Source: Candidatus Saccharibacteria bacterium GW2011_GWC2_48_9 (GTDB taxonomy: Bacteria; Patescibacteriota; Saccharimonadia; Saccharimonadales; Saccharimonadaceae). Taken from it: 43,891 nucleotides of DNA. The notes below the pieces were generated by a model, which saw only the letters and a program-made list of their open reading frames with translations, did not search any database and had not been told where the DNA came from. Below, piece after piece: positions 12,944 to 20,948 of this stretch (its first letter is position 1; each line of letters opens with the position of its first letter). The stretch is taken from the NCBI GenBank assembly GCA_001003725.1, contig LCPR01000014.1:1-43891 (forward strand), read 5' to 3'. Position numbers and translations under genes: made by a program.

Positions 12944-15681
12944 AATGTAACTTCCTGATACTTTTCAAAAAGCATCGTGACACGGTCGGCTTCGGAGGCG
13001 AAGGGTTCGCGGCGATAGAGGCGGTCGACGGCTTTGTCCAGAGCAGTGTGAGCTTTTGCTAATACTGGGGGCATAGCGAGGGGGTCGTAGAGGTCAGCTA
13101 ATGAACTACCTGGGAATTGGGCGCGGGCGTCGAGGATGGTTTGGGCGAGCCGGGAGATTTCGGTCTTTTGCGCTTCGGTGGCTTCTGGCCAGATGAAGTT
13201 GTTGTAGACGATTCCCGCAGAATACTGATAGTCACTTTTCATACGACCGGAGACGGTGCGCATCCAAGCCATGTGCATCGTCGATTGGAGCACACCAAAG
13301 TGATAAAGTGACGCGCTTGGCACAACCAGCGATGAGCCGTTTGCGATAATATCTGTCGACATAAAACCGATGGGCATGTAGTTGCGGTTCTCAGAAGACA
13401 CCTTCGGCAGTAAGAGATAGTCGGACCGGGGCTGGCGAATTTCTCCAAAAAGCGTTGGCGTCTTGGCCATATCCAGAGTTTGCGGACGTTCACTAGTGAG
13501 GCGGTATGCACGTGTTTGTTCGACTCTCTTCATGACAAAGCTATTGCTTCTGATGTCGGATGGATTTACGCCTTCGAGCCACAAGCAATAGCGCACGGTA
13601 TTATTAATAAATTCATTACCGCCGACGTATCGACGTACCAAATGTTCAGTTTGCGGCTCATCTGCGACAAGCTGCCGATAGTCTTCTTGGCTCAGGATAA
13701 GATTACCTTTGTCGATTGGCATACTACCATAGTTCATACGAGGGACCCCGTAGCAGATCTGATTTGAGCGATTCTCAATAAAAATTGATGGCGCATCAAT
13801 TCCATAGCCGTTGATATTCTTTGCGAGCACTTCATTTGGTTCTCCGCGTATATCTTCGTACTCAAAAATTCGTCGCTCCGGTTTACCAGATAGCCCGAAG
13901 CCGACTATCACACAATACACTGCGGCATTGCCCTTTGCGTCATTACTCCATTTGAATGTTTGATGCAAAAAATTAATATGAAAGTCTTTGCCAAACAAGT
14001 ACTTCCATAGCACAGGAACTTGCTCGCCCTGGATAATGGAGTTTGTCGATACGAGCGCAGATTGTATTGCTGAATTTTGCTTCATAATTCCTGCAGCCTT
14101 GACGTACCATGCTGACACAAAGTCCAGAATTCCGGCCGATTTCACTCCATTGAAAGCCTGAAATACGAGGTCTTTTTGCTCTTTAGATTGCTCTTTCTTG
14201 CCCAGGAATGGTGGATTACCCAGAATGTAACTCAGCTCACTTGGCGCAACAACACTTGCCCAGTCTGTCGTGAGCGCATTTGCATGTACAATCGTGGCAC
14301 TAACAGTCAATGGCAACCGCTTAAACATCTTGCCGCTCTGGTGGCTGTATTCCATATTCATCTGATGATCTGTGAGCCAGATGGCTGTTTGTGCGACAAG
14401 GCTCGGGAACTCGTCGATTTCTATACCGTACATTTGATCCACATTCACCTTGAGCGTACCCACACCTTCGCCGGCGTTTGCAAACATGTCTTGCTGTTCA
14501 GAGTTTTTGGCGAGCTGCGCAACAACCTTGTGTTCGAGTCGACGTAGCTCGCGATACGTGATGACCAGGAAGTTACCCGATCCACAAGCTGGGTCAAGAA
14601 ACTTGAGGCTTGCTAACTTATCCTGAAACTTACGCAATTCATCATACTTCTTGCGTGGGCCTGCAGCGAGTGCGTGAGCAAATTCTACATAGAGATCGTC
14701 TAGAAATAATGGCTTGATGACACGCAATATATTTTTCTCGCTCGTATAGTGTGCGCCTAAGTTGCGGCGGGCTTTAGCGTCCATGACGCCCTGAAACATA
14801 CTACCGAAGATAGCCGGAGACACCTTTGACCAGTCGAGACGCATCGCCTCGAGTAGCTGGGTACGCATACTACTGGTAAAGTATGGCGTCTGGATAGATT
14901 CGGCGAATAGGCCGCCGTTGACATAGGGCAAGCTAGCCATCTCTTCGTCGAGTGAACCTTGTCGCCTGTCTACTGGTGTGTTGAGTGCCTGGAATACCTG
15001 CATCAGACGTGGGCCAAGATCAGAGCCATCGTCGCTCGTGCGATTTGCCAAGTAGTGCTGTAGCAGTTGGTGATCAAAGATACCACTATCGTCTGCAAAC
15101 ATACAAAAAACGAGACGAACGAGCAGAACTTCGAGATCATGGCCAGTGTAGTTATCTGCTTTGAGTTGATTGTGCAGGCTCGCCATAGCTTCGGCAGCTT
15201 TGATGTTGACTGGGTTTTCTTCGGCTAGGTTTTTGGATTGTTGCTCTATCATGAAGCCAAAGAGCTTGACATGCTGCGGTAGTTTATCGATCGTGAACTC
15301 TACTTGCTCACGTGTATCGAGATCGATACAGAGGAAACTTGCAAAATCACTCAGTACGATAGCATGAGGCAAGTCATGGTCTGGCATGGTTTCTAGATAT
15401 TCGTAGGCTTGAATACTCGCTTTCGTGAGGTCTTTACCACCAGATTTCTGCTCCGCGAGAAGTTTGCCGGGCCAGAACATATCGATAAAACCTTGTCTGC
15501 CACTCCCTTTTTTGATTGCATATTCAAAGAAAGCACCGTGCCTGCGACGATCGACTCCGTATACCGACAGGAAATCACTCCAAAAGCTCTGACTCTCGCC
15601 TTTTTCATACGTCTCGCCCTGCCACTTACTCGCAAACTCGGTTGCGCGGTCTTGAATCTCGTTCCAGCTTAAATTCGCCAT
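12940..15681 (-). CDS. Type IIL (MmeI-like) bifunctional restriction-modification enzyme
   Basis: One 913-aa polypeptide with nuclease, methyltransferase and specificity parts, close to the 919 aa of MmeI. The N-terminal nuclease has Asp67-x9-Glu77-x-Lys79 (FIDMFWPGKLLAEQKSG), the same spacing as the D-x9-E-x-K site of MmeI. A helical spacer follows (about 150-340). The gamma-class N6-adenine methyltransferase has motif I FLDPACGSGNF (361-371) and motif IV NPPF (489-492). The target-recognition region occupies about 620-840 and ends near the YNNFIWPE segment. Family members methylate one strand of an asymmetric site and cut about 20 nt away. TATACT (15691-15696) lies 9 nt before the ATG. The HEPN gene overlaps its stop. 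Confidence 0.88.
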   Translation of the reverse strand: MANLSWNEIQDRATEFASKWQGETYEKGESQSFWSDFLSVYGVDRRRHGAFFEYAIKKGSGRQGFIDMFWPGKLLAEQKSGGKDLTKASIQAYEYLETMPDHDLPHAIVLSDFASFLCIDLDTREQVEFTIDKLPQHVKLFGFMIEQQSKNLAEENPVNIKAAEAMASLHNQLKADNYTGHDLEVLLVRLVFCMFADDSGIFDHQLLQHYLANRTSDDGSDLGPRLMQVFQALNTPVDRRQGSLDEEMASLPYVNGGLFAESIQTPYFTSSMRTQLLEAMRLDWSKVSPAIFGSMFQGVMDAKARRNLGAHYTSEKNILRVIKPLFLDDLYVEFAHALAAGPRKKYDELRKFQDKLASLKFLDPACGSGNFLVITYRELRRLEHKVVAQLAKNSEQQDMFANAGEGVGTLKVNVDQMYGIEIDEFPSLVAQTAIWLTDHQMNMEYSHQSGKMFKRLPLTVSATIVHANALTTDWASVVAPSELSYILGNPPFLGKKEQSKEQKDLVFQAFNGVKSAGILDFVSAWYVKAAGIMKQNSAIQSALVSTNSIIQGEQVPVLWKYLFGKDFHINFLHQTFKWSNDAKGNAAVYCVIVGFGLSGKPERRIFEYEDIRGEPNEVLAKNINGYGIDAPSIFIENRSNQICYGVPRMNYGSMPIDKGNLILSQEDYRQLVADEPQTEHLVRRYVGGNEFINNTVRYCLWLEGVNPSDIRSNSFVMKRVEQTRAYRLTSERPQTLDMAKTPTLFGEIRQPRSDYLLLPKVSSENRNYMPIGFMSTDIIANGSSLVVPSASLYHFGVLQSTMHMAWMRTVSGRMKSDYQYSAGIVYNNFIWPEATEAQKTEISRLAQTILDARAQFPGSSLADLYDPLAMPPVLAKAHTALDKAVDRLYRREPFASEADRVTMLFEKYQEVTL

Positions 15682-15740
15682 AGTATCTGTAGTATAGCTT
15701 TTGAGGGGTTATTTTGCCAGTGAACAGAATTTCATCAACA

Positions 15741-15817
15741 AATAACAAAACACCCATTGGGTGCTGTGAGTCTAGGGCAGTCACGCGGTGGTCTCGACGA
15801 ATCGAGACCACCGCGTG
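15741..15817 (-). terminator. Tandem hairpins after the 15837 orphan gene
   Basis: Read on the minus strand, a perfect 16-bp stem with a TTCG loop comes first (15802-15817 with 15782-15797), then a second stem CACCC-AAT-GGGTG (15751-15763) followed by TTTTGTTATT (15741-15750). The second is a standard intrinsic terminator; the first is far stronger than termination needs. Both insulate the Type IIL gene downstream. Confidence 0.8.
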
Positions 15818-15836
15818 CGTGGAGATGAGGTGCGGA

Positions 15837-16247
15837 CTACGACGTCCCGAAGACCCCGATGGCCACCTGCACGGTGCAGTAGCGCGGCGAACCGAGCTCG
15901 TCACGATCGTCGTGCGTGAGCGTCAGCTCGTCGCGCGACGGATCGAGCACCGCGGCCTGCACCGCTTCGTGTGCCGAACCCGGAGCCGCCACGGCGCCGT
16001 GCTCCATGATCTTGTCGAAGATCTCGTAGTCCCGGCCGGCCATCTGGCCGGTGGTCGGGTACTGCCAGGAGTAGTTGGTGCACCGGGCGGCCTCGACGAA
16101 TCCGCTGATCCAGCCGAGGCACGACGCGGCCTCTTGCGGTGTGCAGCTCGTCTCGGCGACGATCTTGTCGACAGCGATGTCGGTCGGGCTCTGAACGGTT
16201 TCCTCCACGGGAGCCGGTGCGATACCGGTCTTGATGGATACGGACAT
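15837..16247 (-). CDS. G+C-rich orphan protein, 136 aa
   Basis: Not recognised. The sequence is soluble and acidic: an N-terminus MSVSIKTGIAPAPVEETVQS, a middle with three Cys and Trp/Tyr (SCLGWISGFVEAARCTNY), and an acidic stretch DPSRDELTLTHDDRDELG. Its coding sequence is the most G+C-rich in the window and looks actinobacterial in codon choice, which would fit transfer from a G+C-rich host, though that is an inference. The ATG at 16247 follows GGAAGAGGTAGG. It has its own strong promoter, a leader hairpin and a double terminator, the same layout as the orphans at 8.6-11.2 kb. Confidence 0.6.
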   Translation of the reverse strand: MSVSIKTGIAPAPVEETVQSPTDIAVDKIVAETSCTPQEAASCLGWISGFVEAARCTNYSWQYPTTGQMAGRDYEIFDKIMEHGAVAAPGSAHEAVQAAVLDPSRDELTLTHDDRDELGSPRYCTVQVAIGVFGTS

Positions 16248-16270
16248 ATGCCTACCTCTTCCACTAGGTC

Positions 16271-16327
16271 AACTCCTGGTTGGAGTCGATCTAAAAATAA
16301 TATACAATATATCAGTATACTTGACAA
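16271..16327 (-). promoter_or_regulatory. Promoter and leader hairpin of the 15837 orphan gene
   Basis: Minus strand: -35 TTGTCA (16322-16327), exactly 17 nt, -10 TATATT (16299-16304). The leader contains ACTCC-AACCA-GGAGT (16272-16286). Confidence 0.7.
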
Positions 16328-16362
16328 TAGTCATATCAAAAGACCGAGATAATAACAGACTT

Positions 16363-17262
16363 TTAGTATTCAGCGATAACTATCTTATGCTGATTCATCA
16401 TCGTCTTATACGCATCTGGCTTCTTCATCAGCTCACTCATATTTTCGGGTACTATTTGCCAGCTCACCCCATACTTGTCTTTGCACCAGCCACATTGTTC
16501 GGCTGCTGGCACTGCGGAAAGTTTACTCCATAACTCGTCTATTTCTGCTTGATCTTTGCAACTAACCTCTAATGAAACTGCTTCGTTGAACGTAAAATCT
16601 TGCTCGGCGCCAGAGTCGTTTGCCGTGAACCACTGACCAGCGAGTGTAAAATCCGAAAACATCAACGACTCAGACGTCGCCGGACCCGTAGGCTGTCCGT
16701 AAGAATATTGCATACCCTTCTCCGAATTCGCAAACACACTTGTATAGAAGTCGACTGCTTCGCTGGCCTTGTTTTGTACGGCAGCGCCAAACATGAGTGA
16801 AGGAATAATAAACGGCCGAGGCTCACCATCCGGATCGGTGAGTATGAGCTGCCATGAAAAACCATACTTGTCTTGCACCCAGCCATAATGCTGACTGAAT
16901 TCATACGTATCAAGCGGCATGAGTGCCGTGCCACCGTCGATGAGCTTTGCCCATAGCGTATCGAGATGTTCCCTGGCTTGCTCGTCACGAGAAGGGTCAA
17001 AATTCACCATAAATGACATAGCTGGTGTTGGCTTGAATTCCGGACCAGCATTGATAGCCATAAACTTCAGATCACCGAGACAGAACACCGCTGACAACAT
17101 CTTACCTGCGAGCTCCAGTTGAAAATCCGCTAAGCCTTCGTCTGCAGAATTCGGATAATGATCTACCGAGAGCACTTCACCCCCGAAAGCATCTGTATAA
17201 AACTGAATCGCCTCGTCTGCATTGCCCTCAAACCATAAACTTGGTGTAATCTTTTGCGTCAT
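16363..17262 (-). CDS. Tandem PhnB-like VOC-fold protein
   Basis: 299 residues made of two copies of the PhnB (3-demethylubiquinone-9 3-methyltransferase-like) VOC domain. Copy 1 (about 1-150) has PSLWFEGNADEAIQFYTDAF, MAINAGPEF and YGWVQDKYGFSWQL; copy 2 (about 155-285) repeats this as SLMFGAAVQNKASEAVDFYT, WFTANDSG and CGWCKDKYGVSWQIVP. VOC folds bind metals or small molecules; many stand-alone PhnB-like proteins have no known substrate. AGGAGGG precedes the ATG, and TATACT lies at 17288-17293, so this gene has a conventional leader of about 18 nt. Confidence 0.85.
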   Translation of the reverse strand: MTQKITPSLWFEGNADEAIQFYTDAFGGEVLSVDHYPNSADEGLADFQLELAGKMLSAVFCLGDLKFMAINAGPEFKPTPAMSFMVNFDPSRDEQAREHLDTLWAKLIDGGTALMPLDTYEFSQHYGWVQDKYGFSWQLILTDPDGEPRPFIIPSLMFGAAVQNKASEAVDFYTSVFANSEKGMQYSYGQPTGPATSESLMFSDFTLAGQWFTANDSGAEQDFTFNEAVSLEVSCKDQAEIDELWSKLSAVPAAEQCGWCKDKYGVSWQIVPENMSELMKKPDAYKTMMNQHKIVIAEY

Positions 17263-17343
17263 ATGCCCTCCTATTCCTTATGAATCCAGTATACTACTTT
17301 TTACCTAACAGCCTCGCGCACAAACATGCCGTACATCCACCTA

Positions 17344-17372
17344 TTGACTATATATTCATATTGTGTTAAAAT
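17344..17372 (+). promoter_or_regulatory. Strong promoter of the 17506 orphan gene
   Basis: -35 TTGACT (17344-17349), 17-nt spacer, extended -10 TGTTAAAAT (17364-17372). The expected transcript start near 17379 leaves a leader of about 127 nt. Confidence 0.75.
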
Positions 17373-17420
17373 ACACATGCTGAATATTATATTCATGCAC
17401 CTTGACAGAGTAGCAAACAA

Positions 17421-17474
17421 TTCTGGGTATCAATAGTTGCACACTCTATACTGTGCGTCAATTGATACCCAGAA
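17421..17474 (+). promoter_or_regulatory. Large leader stem-loop
   Basis: A perfect 14-bp inverted repeat, TTCTGGGTATCAAT (17421-17434) with ATTGATACCCAGAA (17461-17474). The 26-nt loop holds an inner GCACA-TGTGC stem (17439-17443 with 17452-17456). It lies wholly inside the leader, about 30 nt before the start codon. It could stabilise the mRNA, act as a ligand or protein sensor, or be processed into a small RNA. Confidence 0.75.
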
Positions 17475-17505
17475 AAGCTGGGTGCACTTACAGTGGGGGT
17501 ACATC

Positions 17506-17919
17506 ATGCAAGGTATGCAGATCACCGAAAGCCTCAGCATTCTCGACTTCACAAGGATTGGCCAAGCCATCCTGCCGGGCGACACGCTGCCGACGATCTA
17601 CATCGTTGATCATGTCGAACCGCGGAAGACCTTCTTGAGCTTACTCGCCTACAACCTCAACATCGACGTCGAGCAGATCGGAACTACGGATCACGTGATC
17701 GAAGTCGTCGTCAATGCCCTGCTTGCACCGCGTGACAGCCCGGAGAGCCTCATCAGGTTCATCGATACACTGTACTTGTCGGAGCAGTCGATGGACGACG
17801 ACCACACAGAGGCACTCCTCGATGCAATCCAAGAACGCCAGGGGCTGAGTCCGCTCAACGTCTGGGTATGGAAGACCGAACGCCAGGAATGGGAGAAGGT
17901 CAGACCGCTGCGACAGTAA
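17506..17919 (+). CDS. Orphan protein, 137 aa, behind a leader stem-loop
   Basis: Not recognised. A soluble acidic protein with segments LPTIYIVDHVEPRKTFLSLL and SLIRFIDTLYLSEQSMDDDH, ending WVWKTERQEWEKVRPLRQ. No membrane helix or signal. The ATG at 17506 follows GGGGGT by 5 nt; a second in-frame ATG lies at 17515. The codon use is G+C-rich, as in the other orphans. It is monocistronic, with the promoter and stem-loop above and hairpins below, between the double PhnB gene (divergent) and the DUF1801 remnant (convergent). Confidence 0.62.
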   Translation: MQGMQITESLSILDFTRIGQAILPGDTLPTIYIVDHVEPRKTFLSLLAYNLNIDVEQIGTTDHVIEVVVNALLAPRDSPESLIRFIDTLYLSEQSMDDDHTEALLDAIQERQGLSPLNVWVWKTERQEWEKVRPLRQ

Positions 17920-17939
17920 TGGTCCAGCCCGAGTTAGCC

Positions 17940-18034
17940 GGGGGCGAACAGATCTATTGTTCGCCCCCACGGCACCACATGCTACTCTGTCACTTCACCA
18001 AAAATTTTAATGTTGCTTGAAGTTTTTGGTGAAG
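17940..18034. terminator. Two hairpins between convergent genes
   Basis: An 11-bp stem GGGGGCGAACA (17940-17950) with TGTTCGCCCCC (17958-17968), without a T-tract. Then a perfect 12-bp stem CTTCACCAAAAA (17993-18004) with TTTTTGGTGAAG (18023-18034), which can end transcription from both sides. Confidence 0.7.
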
Positions 18035-18039
18035 ATAAT

Positions 18040-18337
18040 TTATAAAAGCTGTTCTTTTCTAAACTGCACCATGCGGACTATCAAATCTTCGGGTAGTGGC
18101 TGACCCAGGGGGAATTGCACAGAGCCCTTGCCCTGCTTATATTGCGATAAGTCACTCAGGAATGCTTCGTGCCCCTGCGGAGTGGCGTAAAAACCAATAT
18201 GTTTTGCAAAACCACCAAAATACACTAGCGGTTTTTTTTGCTTCGGGTACTTCACGCCGCACGATTTCACGCAGGCGTAGCAAACGTTTTTTTGCCTCAC
18301 CATCAAACTTGTCGATATATGTGTCAACTTCGCTCAT
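18040..18337 (-). pseudogene. Frameshifted DUF1801 gene
   Basis: Two reading frames together make one DUF1801 (YdhG-like) protein. Frame 1 starts at 18337 (SEVDTYIDKFDGEAKKRLL through REVPEAKK). The second frame continues with PLVYFGGFAKHIGFYATP, KGSVQFPLGQPLPEDLI and ends at 18040. The join is a run of eight A residues on the coding strand (complement of about 18230-18237). Besides the shift, the usual segment between PEAEE and KPLVYF (about ten residues with ISYGMP) is absent, so an internal deletion not divisible by three best explains it. Slippage at the A8 run cannot be excluded but would not restore the missing segment. Probably non-functional. Confidence 0.75.
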
Positions 18338-18370
18338 TCTCCCCCTAGCATGCTTTATTAATGTCTATTA

Positions 18371-19282
18371 CTATGCCGCGGCGCCGAGTTTTGCGTAGTG
18401 CTTATCTTTGCACGCTGCCGTATGAAAAAGCAACTCAGGGTTTTGCTTGCAGTTGAGGCATATCAGCACCAAGTCATTACATTCCATGTGCGCGCAGTTT
18501 TCAAAATTATTTGTCGGTCCCTGGCAGTGCGTACAAACTCCAATAGTTTTAGTGTGATCACTAAAGTCTACGGTCATGCGGTCGTCAAACACTCGAAGTG
18601 AACCTTCCCATAGGCCGTCATCGCCATAGGCCTCGCCGTATTTTACGATACCACCGTCTATCTGATAGACGTCTTTAAACCCACGCTTTTTCATCATGGC
18701 GGATATTACTTCACAGCGAATACCCCCGGTGCAGTAGGTGACAACCTTCTTATCTTTGATGTCATCGTATTTTGCACTCTCAAGCTCTTCGATAAAATCA
18801 CGCGAAGTATCGGTGTTCGGCACGATGGCGTTTTTAAATTTGCCTATCTTTGCCTCGTGCTCGTTGCGTCCGTCGAAAAAGATCACATCGTCACCATATT
18901 GCTCGACCAGTTCGTGCACCTGTGCGGGCTTAAGGTGTTGACCACCACCCACTACACCGTTTTCATCAACATCAAACTCATCGTCGCTATTTTTAAACCC
19001 GACAAGTTCTTTGCGATTTTTTACACTCATGCGCGGAAAATCTTCGCGCGATCCGTCCGACCATTTAAATACAACGTCTTTAAAACCCGGAAACTTTTTT
19101 GTTTCTTTGACGTATTTCTTGAGGTCTTCTATCTCACCACCGACTGTGCCGTTGAGTCCGTGTTGACTCACCAATATTCGTCCCCGAAGATTAAGGCTAT
19201 CGCAGAGAGTTTTTTGCCATAGCTTGACAGCCTCCGGGTCGCCGAGCGGAGTGAATTTGTAGTAGAGTAATATCTTTTGCAT
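18371..19282 (-). CDS. trhO: tRNA uridine(34) hydroxylase TrhO (rhodanese-like YceA family)
   Basis: TrhO makes 5-hydroxyuridine at the wobble position of certain tRNAs using molecular oxygen. The 303-residue protein has the N-terminal acylphosphatase-like domain (ILLYYKFTPLGDPEA, ILVSQHGLNGTVGG), the rhodanese domain with the active-site loop TYCTGGIRCE, and a C-terminal Cys-rich tail (CTHCQGPTNNFENC, LICLNCK). An extended -10 (TGCTATAAT, hexamer 19290-19295) ends 7 nt before the ATG, so the mRNA should be leaderless. Confidence 0.92.
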   Translation of the reverse strand: MQKILLYYKFTPLGDPEAVKLWQKTLCDSLNLRGRILVSQHGLNGTVGGEIEDLKKYVKETKKFPGFKDVVFKWSDGSREDFPRMSVKNRKELVGFKNSDDEFDVDENGVVGGGQHLKPAQVHELVEQYGDDVIFFDGRNEHEAKIGKFKNAIVPNTDTSRDFIEELESAKYDDIKDKKVVTYCTGGIRCEVISAMMKKRGFKDVYQIDGGIVKYGEAYGDDGLWEGSLRVFDDRMTVDFSDHTKTIGVCTHCQGPTNNFENCAHMECNDLVLICLNCKQNPELLFHTAACKDKHYAKLGAAA

Positions 19283-19289
19283 CGCTGTT

Positions 19290-19298
19290 ATTATAGCA
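19290..19298 (-). promoter_or_regulatory. Extended -10 box of trhO
   Basis: TGCTATAAT on the minus strand, 7 nt before the trhO ATG at 19282; predicts a leaderless transcript. Confidence 0.65.
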
Positions 19299-19320
19299 TT
19301 TTACACGGTATTATGCAGCC

Positions 19321-19502
19321 ATGAGCACGTTCGAAACATTCGACCATAGCTCCATTGTGTTCGCTAAAAAGAACTACGCCTGGATAGCACGAGTATCCTT
19401 GAAAGCTAATATATCATAAAAAATGCAGCTCTCGTAGCACTTGCACTTGGGCTAGTAGCACAGACGGCGCCGCTCACAAAAACGCGCACCAAAGCCGTTT
19501 AA
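19321..19502 (+). pseudogene. Possible frameshifted small membrane protein gene
   Basis: An ATG at 19321, 6 nt after TATTAT (19309-19314), opens a 32-codon frame (STFETFDHSSIVFAKKNYAW) ending TAA at 19417-19419. In another frame the sequence continues as NAALVALALGLVAQTAPLTK and stops at 19500-19502, with a plausible membrane helix. A shift near 19411-19417 would join them into about 60 aa. It lies between divergent trhO and the convergent MFS gene, overlapping the MFS stop. It is unrecognised and could be chance. Confidence 0.25.
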
Positions 19503-20794
19503 GATTTCGTGTAAAACGCTGAGATTTGACGATATGTCTTGGTCGTAAATGCAAGCAATGCGGCCACCACAAGCAGTAAACCTGAAATCAGAAATATGAA
19601 CGCAATACCACGTGCCTCGCCCTCGCCCAGCAGCCAACCGTACTGCATCTTACCGGCATCTGAGTTCATATAAGGTATCACGATAAACTCGGCTATCGGC
19701 GCGACGATAAATGCAGTAATAGGCGCTGCTGATGATTCCAGAGCCTGCGCAAAGCCGAATACTCGACCCTGTCTTTCGTAGGGAACAACCCTCTGAATCA
19801 CCGTTTGCTCAGCAGATTCGATGACAGGTATGAGCACCATATACAACCAGATACCGATGGCATACAGCCACCACCATTCACGTATAGTAAAGAACGCACC
19901 AAGCAGCCCCATAACAACCGCTGCAAGCAGAAGTGTCTTGATCGGCTTTTTACCTAGACCAAACTTGGCAATCAGTAAGCCACCAATCACAAATCCCGTA
20001 CCAGCGACTCCGAACAAGATCCCCCACATTTCTACCGAAAATAACGTCAATCCATACGGATCCATAAGCGCCATGTACGACCCGCCGATAAAGTTGTTGA
20101 GCATAGAGAAAAACAGTAGGCCGAATAGTCCCGGCACCACAGTGATAGCCGCAATACTGCCTTTGATATCAACTTTCTTATTTTCAAGTTCAGGGTCGTG
20201 CGCCACACCCTTTTCTGGAATTTTTACAAATAACATATGGACAAATACGGCTGCCGTTAACACACATGCGATTGCGAGCGTCCAACCCATACCAAGTAGG
20301 CCAATAGACAATCCACTAAACACACTCGTCACAATGAAGCCAAGGCCTTGCACGGTTCCTACGAGGCCATTTGCATTAGCACGTTTTTCTTTTTTTACCA
20401 GCAGTGTGACGATAGTCGATAGTGCTATGTTGCGCATATTTTCTACTACTGCACCGATGAGGATGATTGCCGTAAATAGCCAGAACCATGGCTGGTTGAG
20501 CTGAAGTAGTGTCGCATCCGACAACAGAGCGTAAAACGCGGCTGCAGCCAAGAATAGCGCCAAGGTAAACGCTGAAGCAAATATCATAACGCTTCGTTTT
20601 TTGTGGCGATCGACAACCGTACCGAACCAAATACTACAGAGTGCAACGAGCAGCATATATGAACCGCCGATGATACCTGTAGCAAGCACAGATTTTGTTT
20701 CCAAGTACACCCAAAAAGTCAACGCAAACCAAAGATAACTCGTCGTGACATTCGCGACAAGCGTGTTAATAAGAACTTGGTAGAAATTTCTCAT
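19499..20794 (-). CDS. MFS transporter (MFS_3, macrolide-efflux/EntS-like)
   Basis: A 431-residue integral membrane protein with about twelve helices. It opens with the short cytosolic end and helix typical of MFS_3 exporters (NTLVANVTTSYLWFALTFWV), and the loop between helices 2 and 3 reads GTVVDRHKKRSVMIFAS, the G-x-x-x-D-R-x-x-R-R motif A. A second such site is VIQRVVPYERQGRVFGFAQA, common in EntS/MefA-type exporters. The substrate is unknown; drug or metabolite export is likely. TATAGT (20802-20807) ends 7 nt before the ATG at 20794, so I prefer this ATG over the GTG at 20797. Confidence 0.85.
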   Translation of the reverse strand: MRNFYQVLINTLVANVTTSYLWFALTFWVYLETKSVLATGIIGGSYMLLVALCSIWFGTVVDRHKKRSVMIFASAFTLALFLAAAAFYALLSDATLLQLNQPWFWLFTAIILIGAVVENMRNIALSTIVTLLVKKEKRANANGLVGTVQGLGFIVTSVFSGLSIGLLGMGWTLAIACVLTAAVFVHMLFVKIPEKGVAHDPELENKKVDIKGSIAAITVVPGLFGLLFFSMLNNFIGGSYMALMDPYGLTLFSVEMWGILFGVAGTGFVIGGLLIAKFGLGKKPIKTLLLAAVVMGLLGAFFTIREWWWLYAIGIWLYMVLIPVIESAEQTVIQRVVPYERQGRVFGFAQALESSAAPITAFIVAPIAEFIVIPYMNSDAGKMQYGWLLGEGEARGIAFIFLISGLLLVVAALLAFTTKTYRQISAFYTKS

Positions 20795-20948
20795 CACCTT
20801 TACTATACATTACGAAGTTGTCAATTCTACATATTTTGTATATAATCAAAATTACTATGATCTAAAAAGATCCTCTACTCGCCAACGTCCGGATGAGCCG
20901 AACCAATAGCGACTACAAAAAAACCATAGTCACATATCAAGGAGGAGC

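Noticed and set aside
17402-17452. Second promoter within the leader of the 17506 gene (TTGACA at 17402, TATACT at 17447)
   Set aside because: The two boxes are 39 nt apart and do not form a pair; neither has a partner at 16-18 nt.
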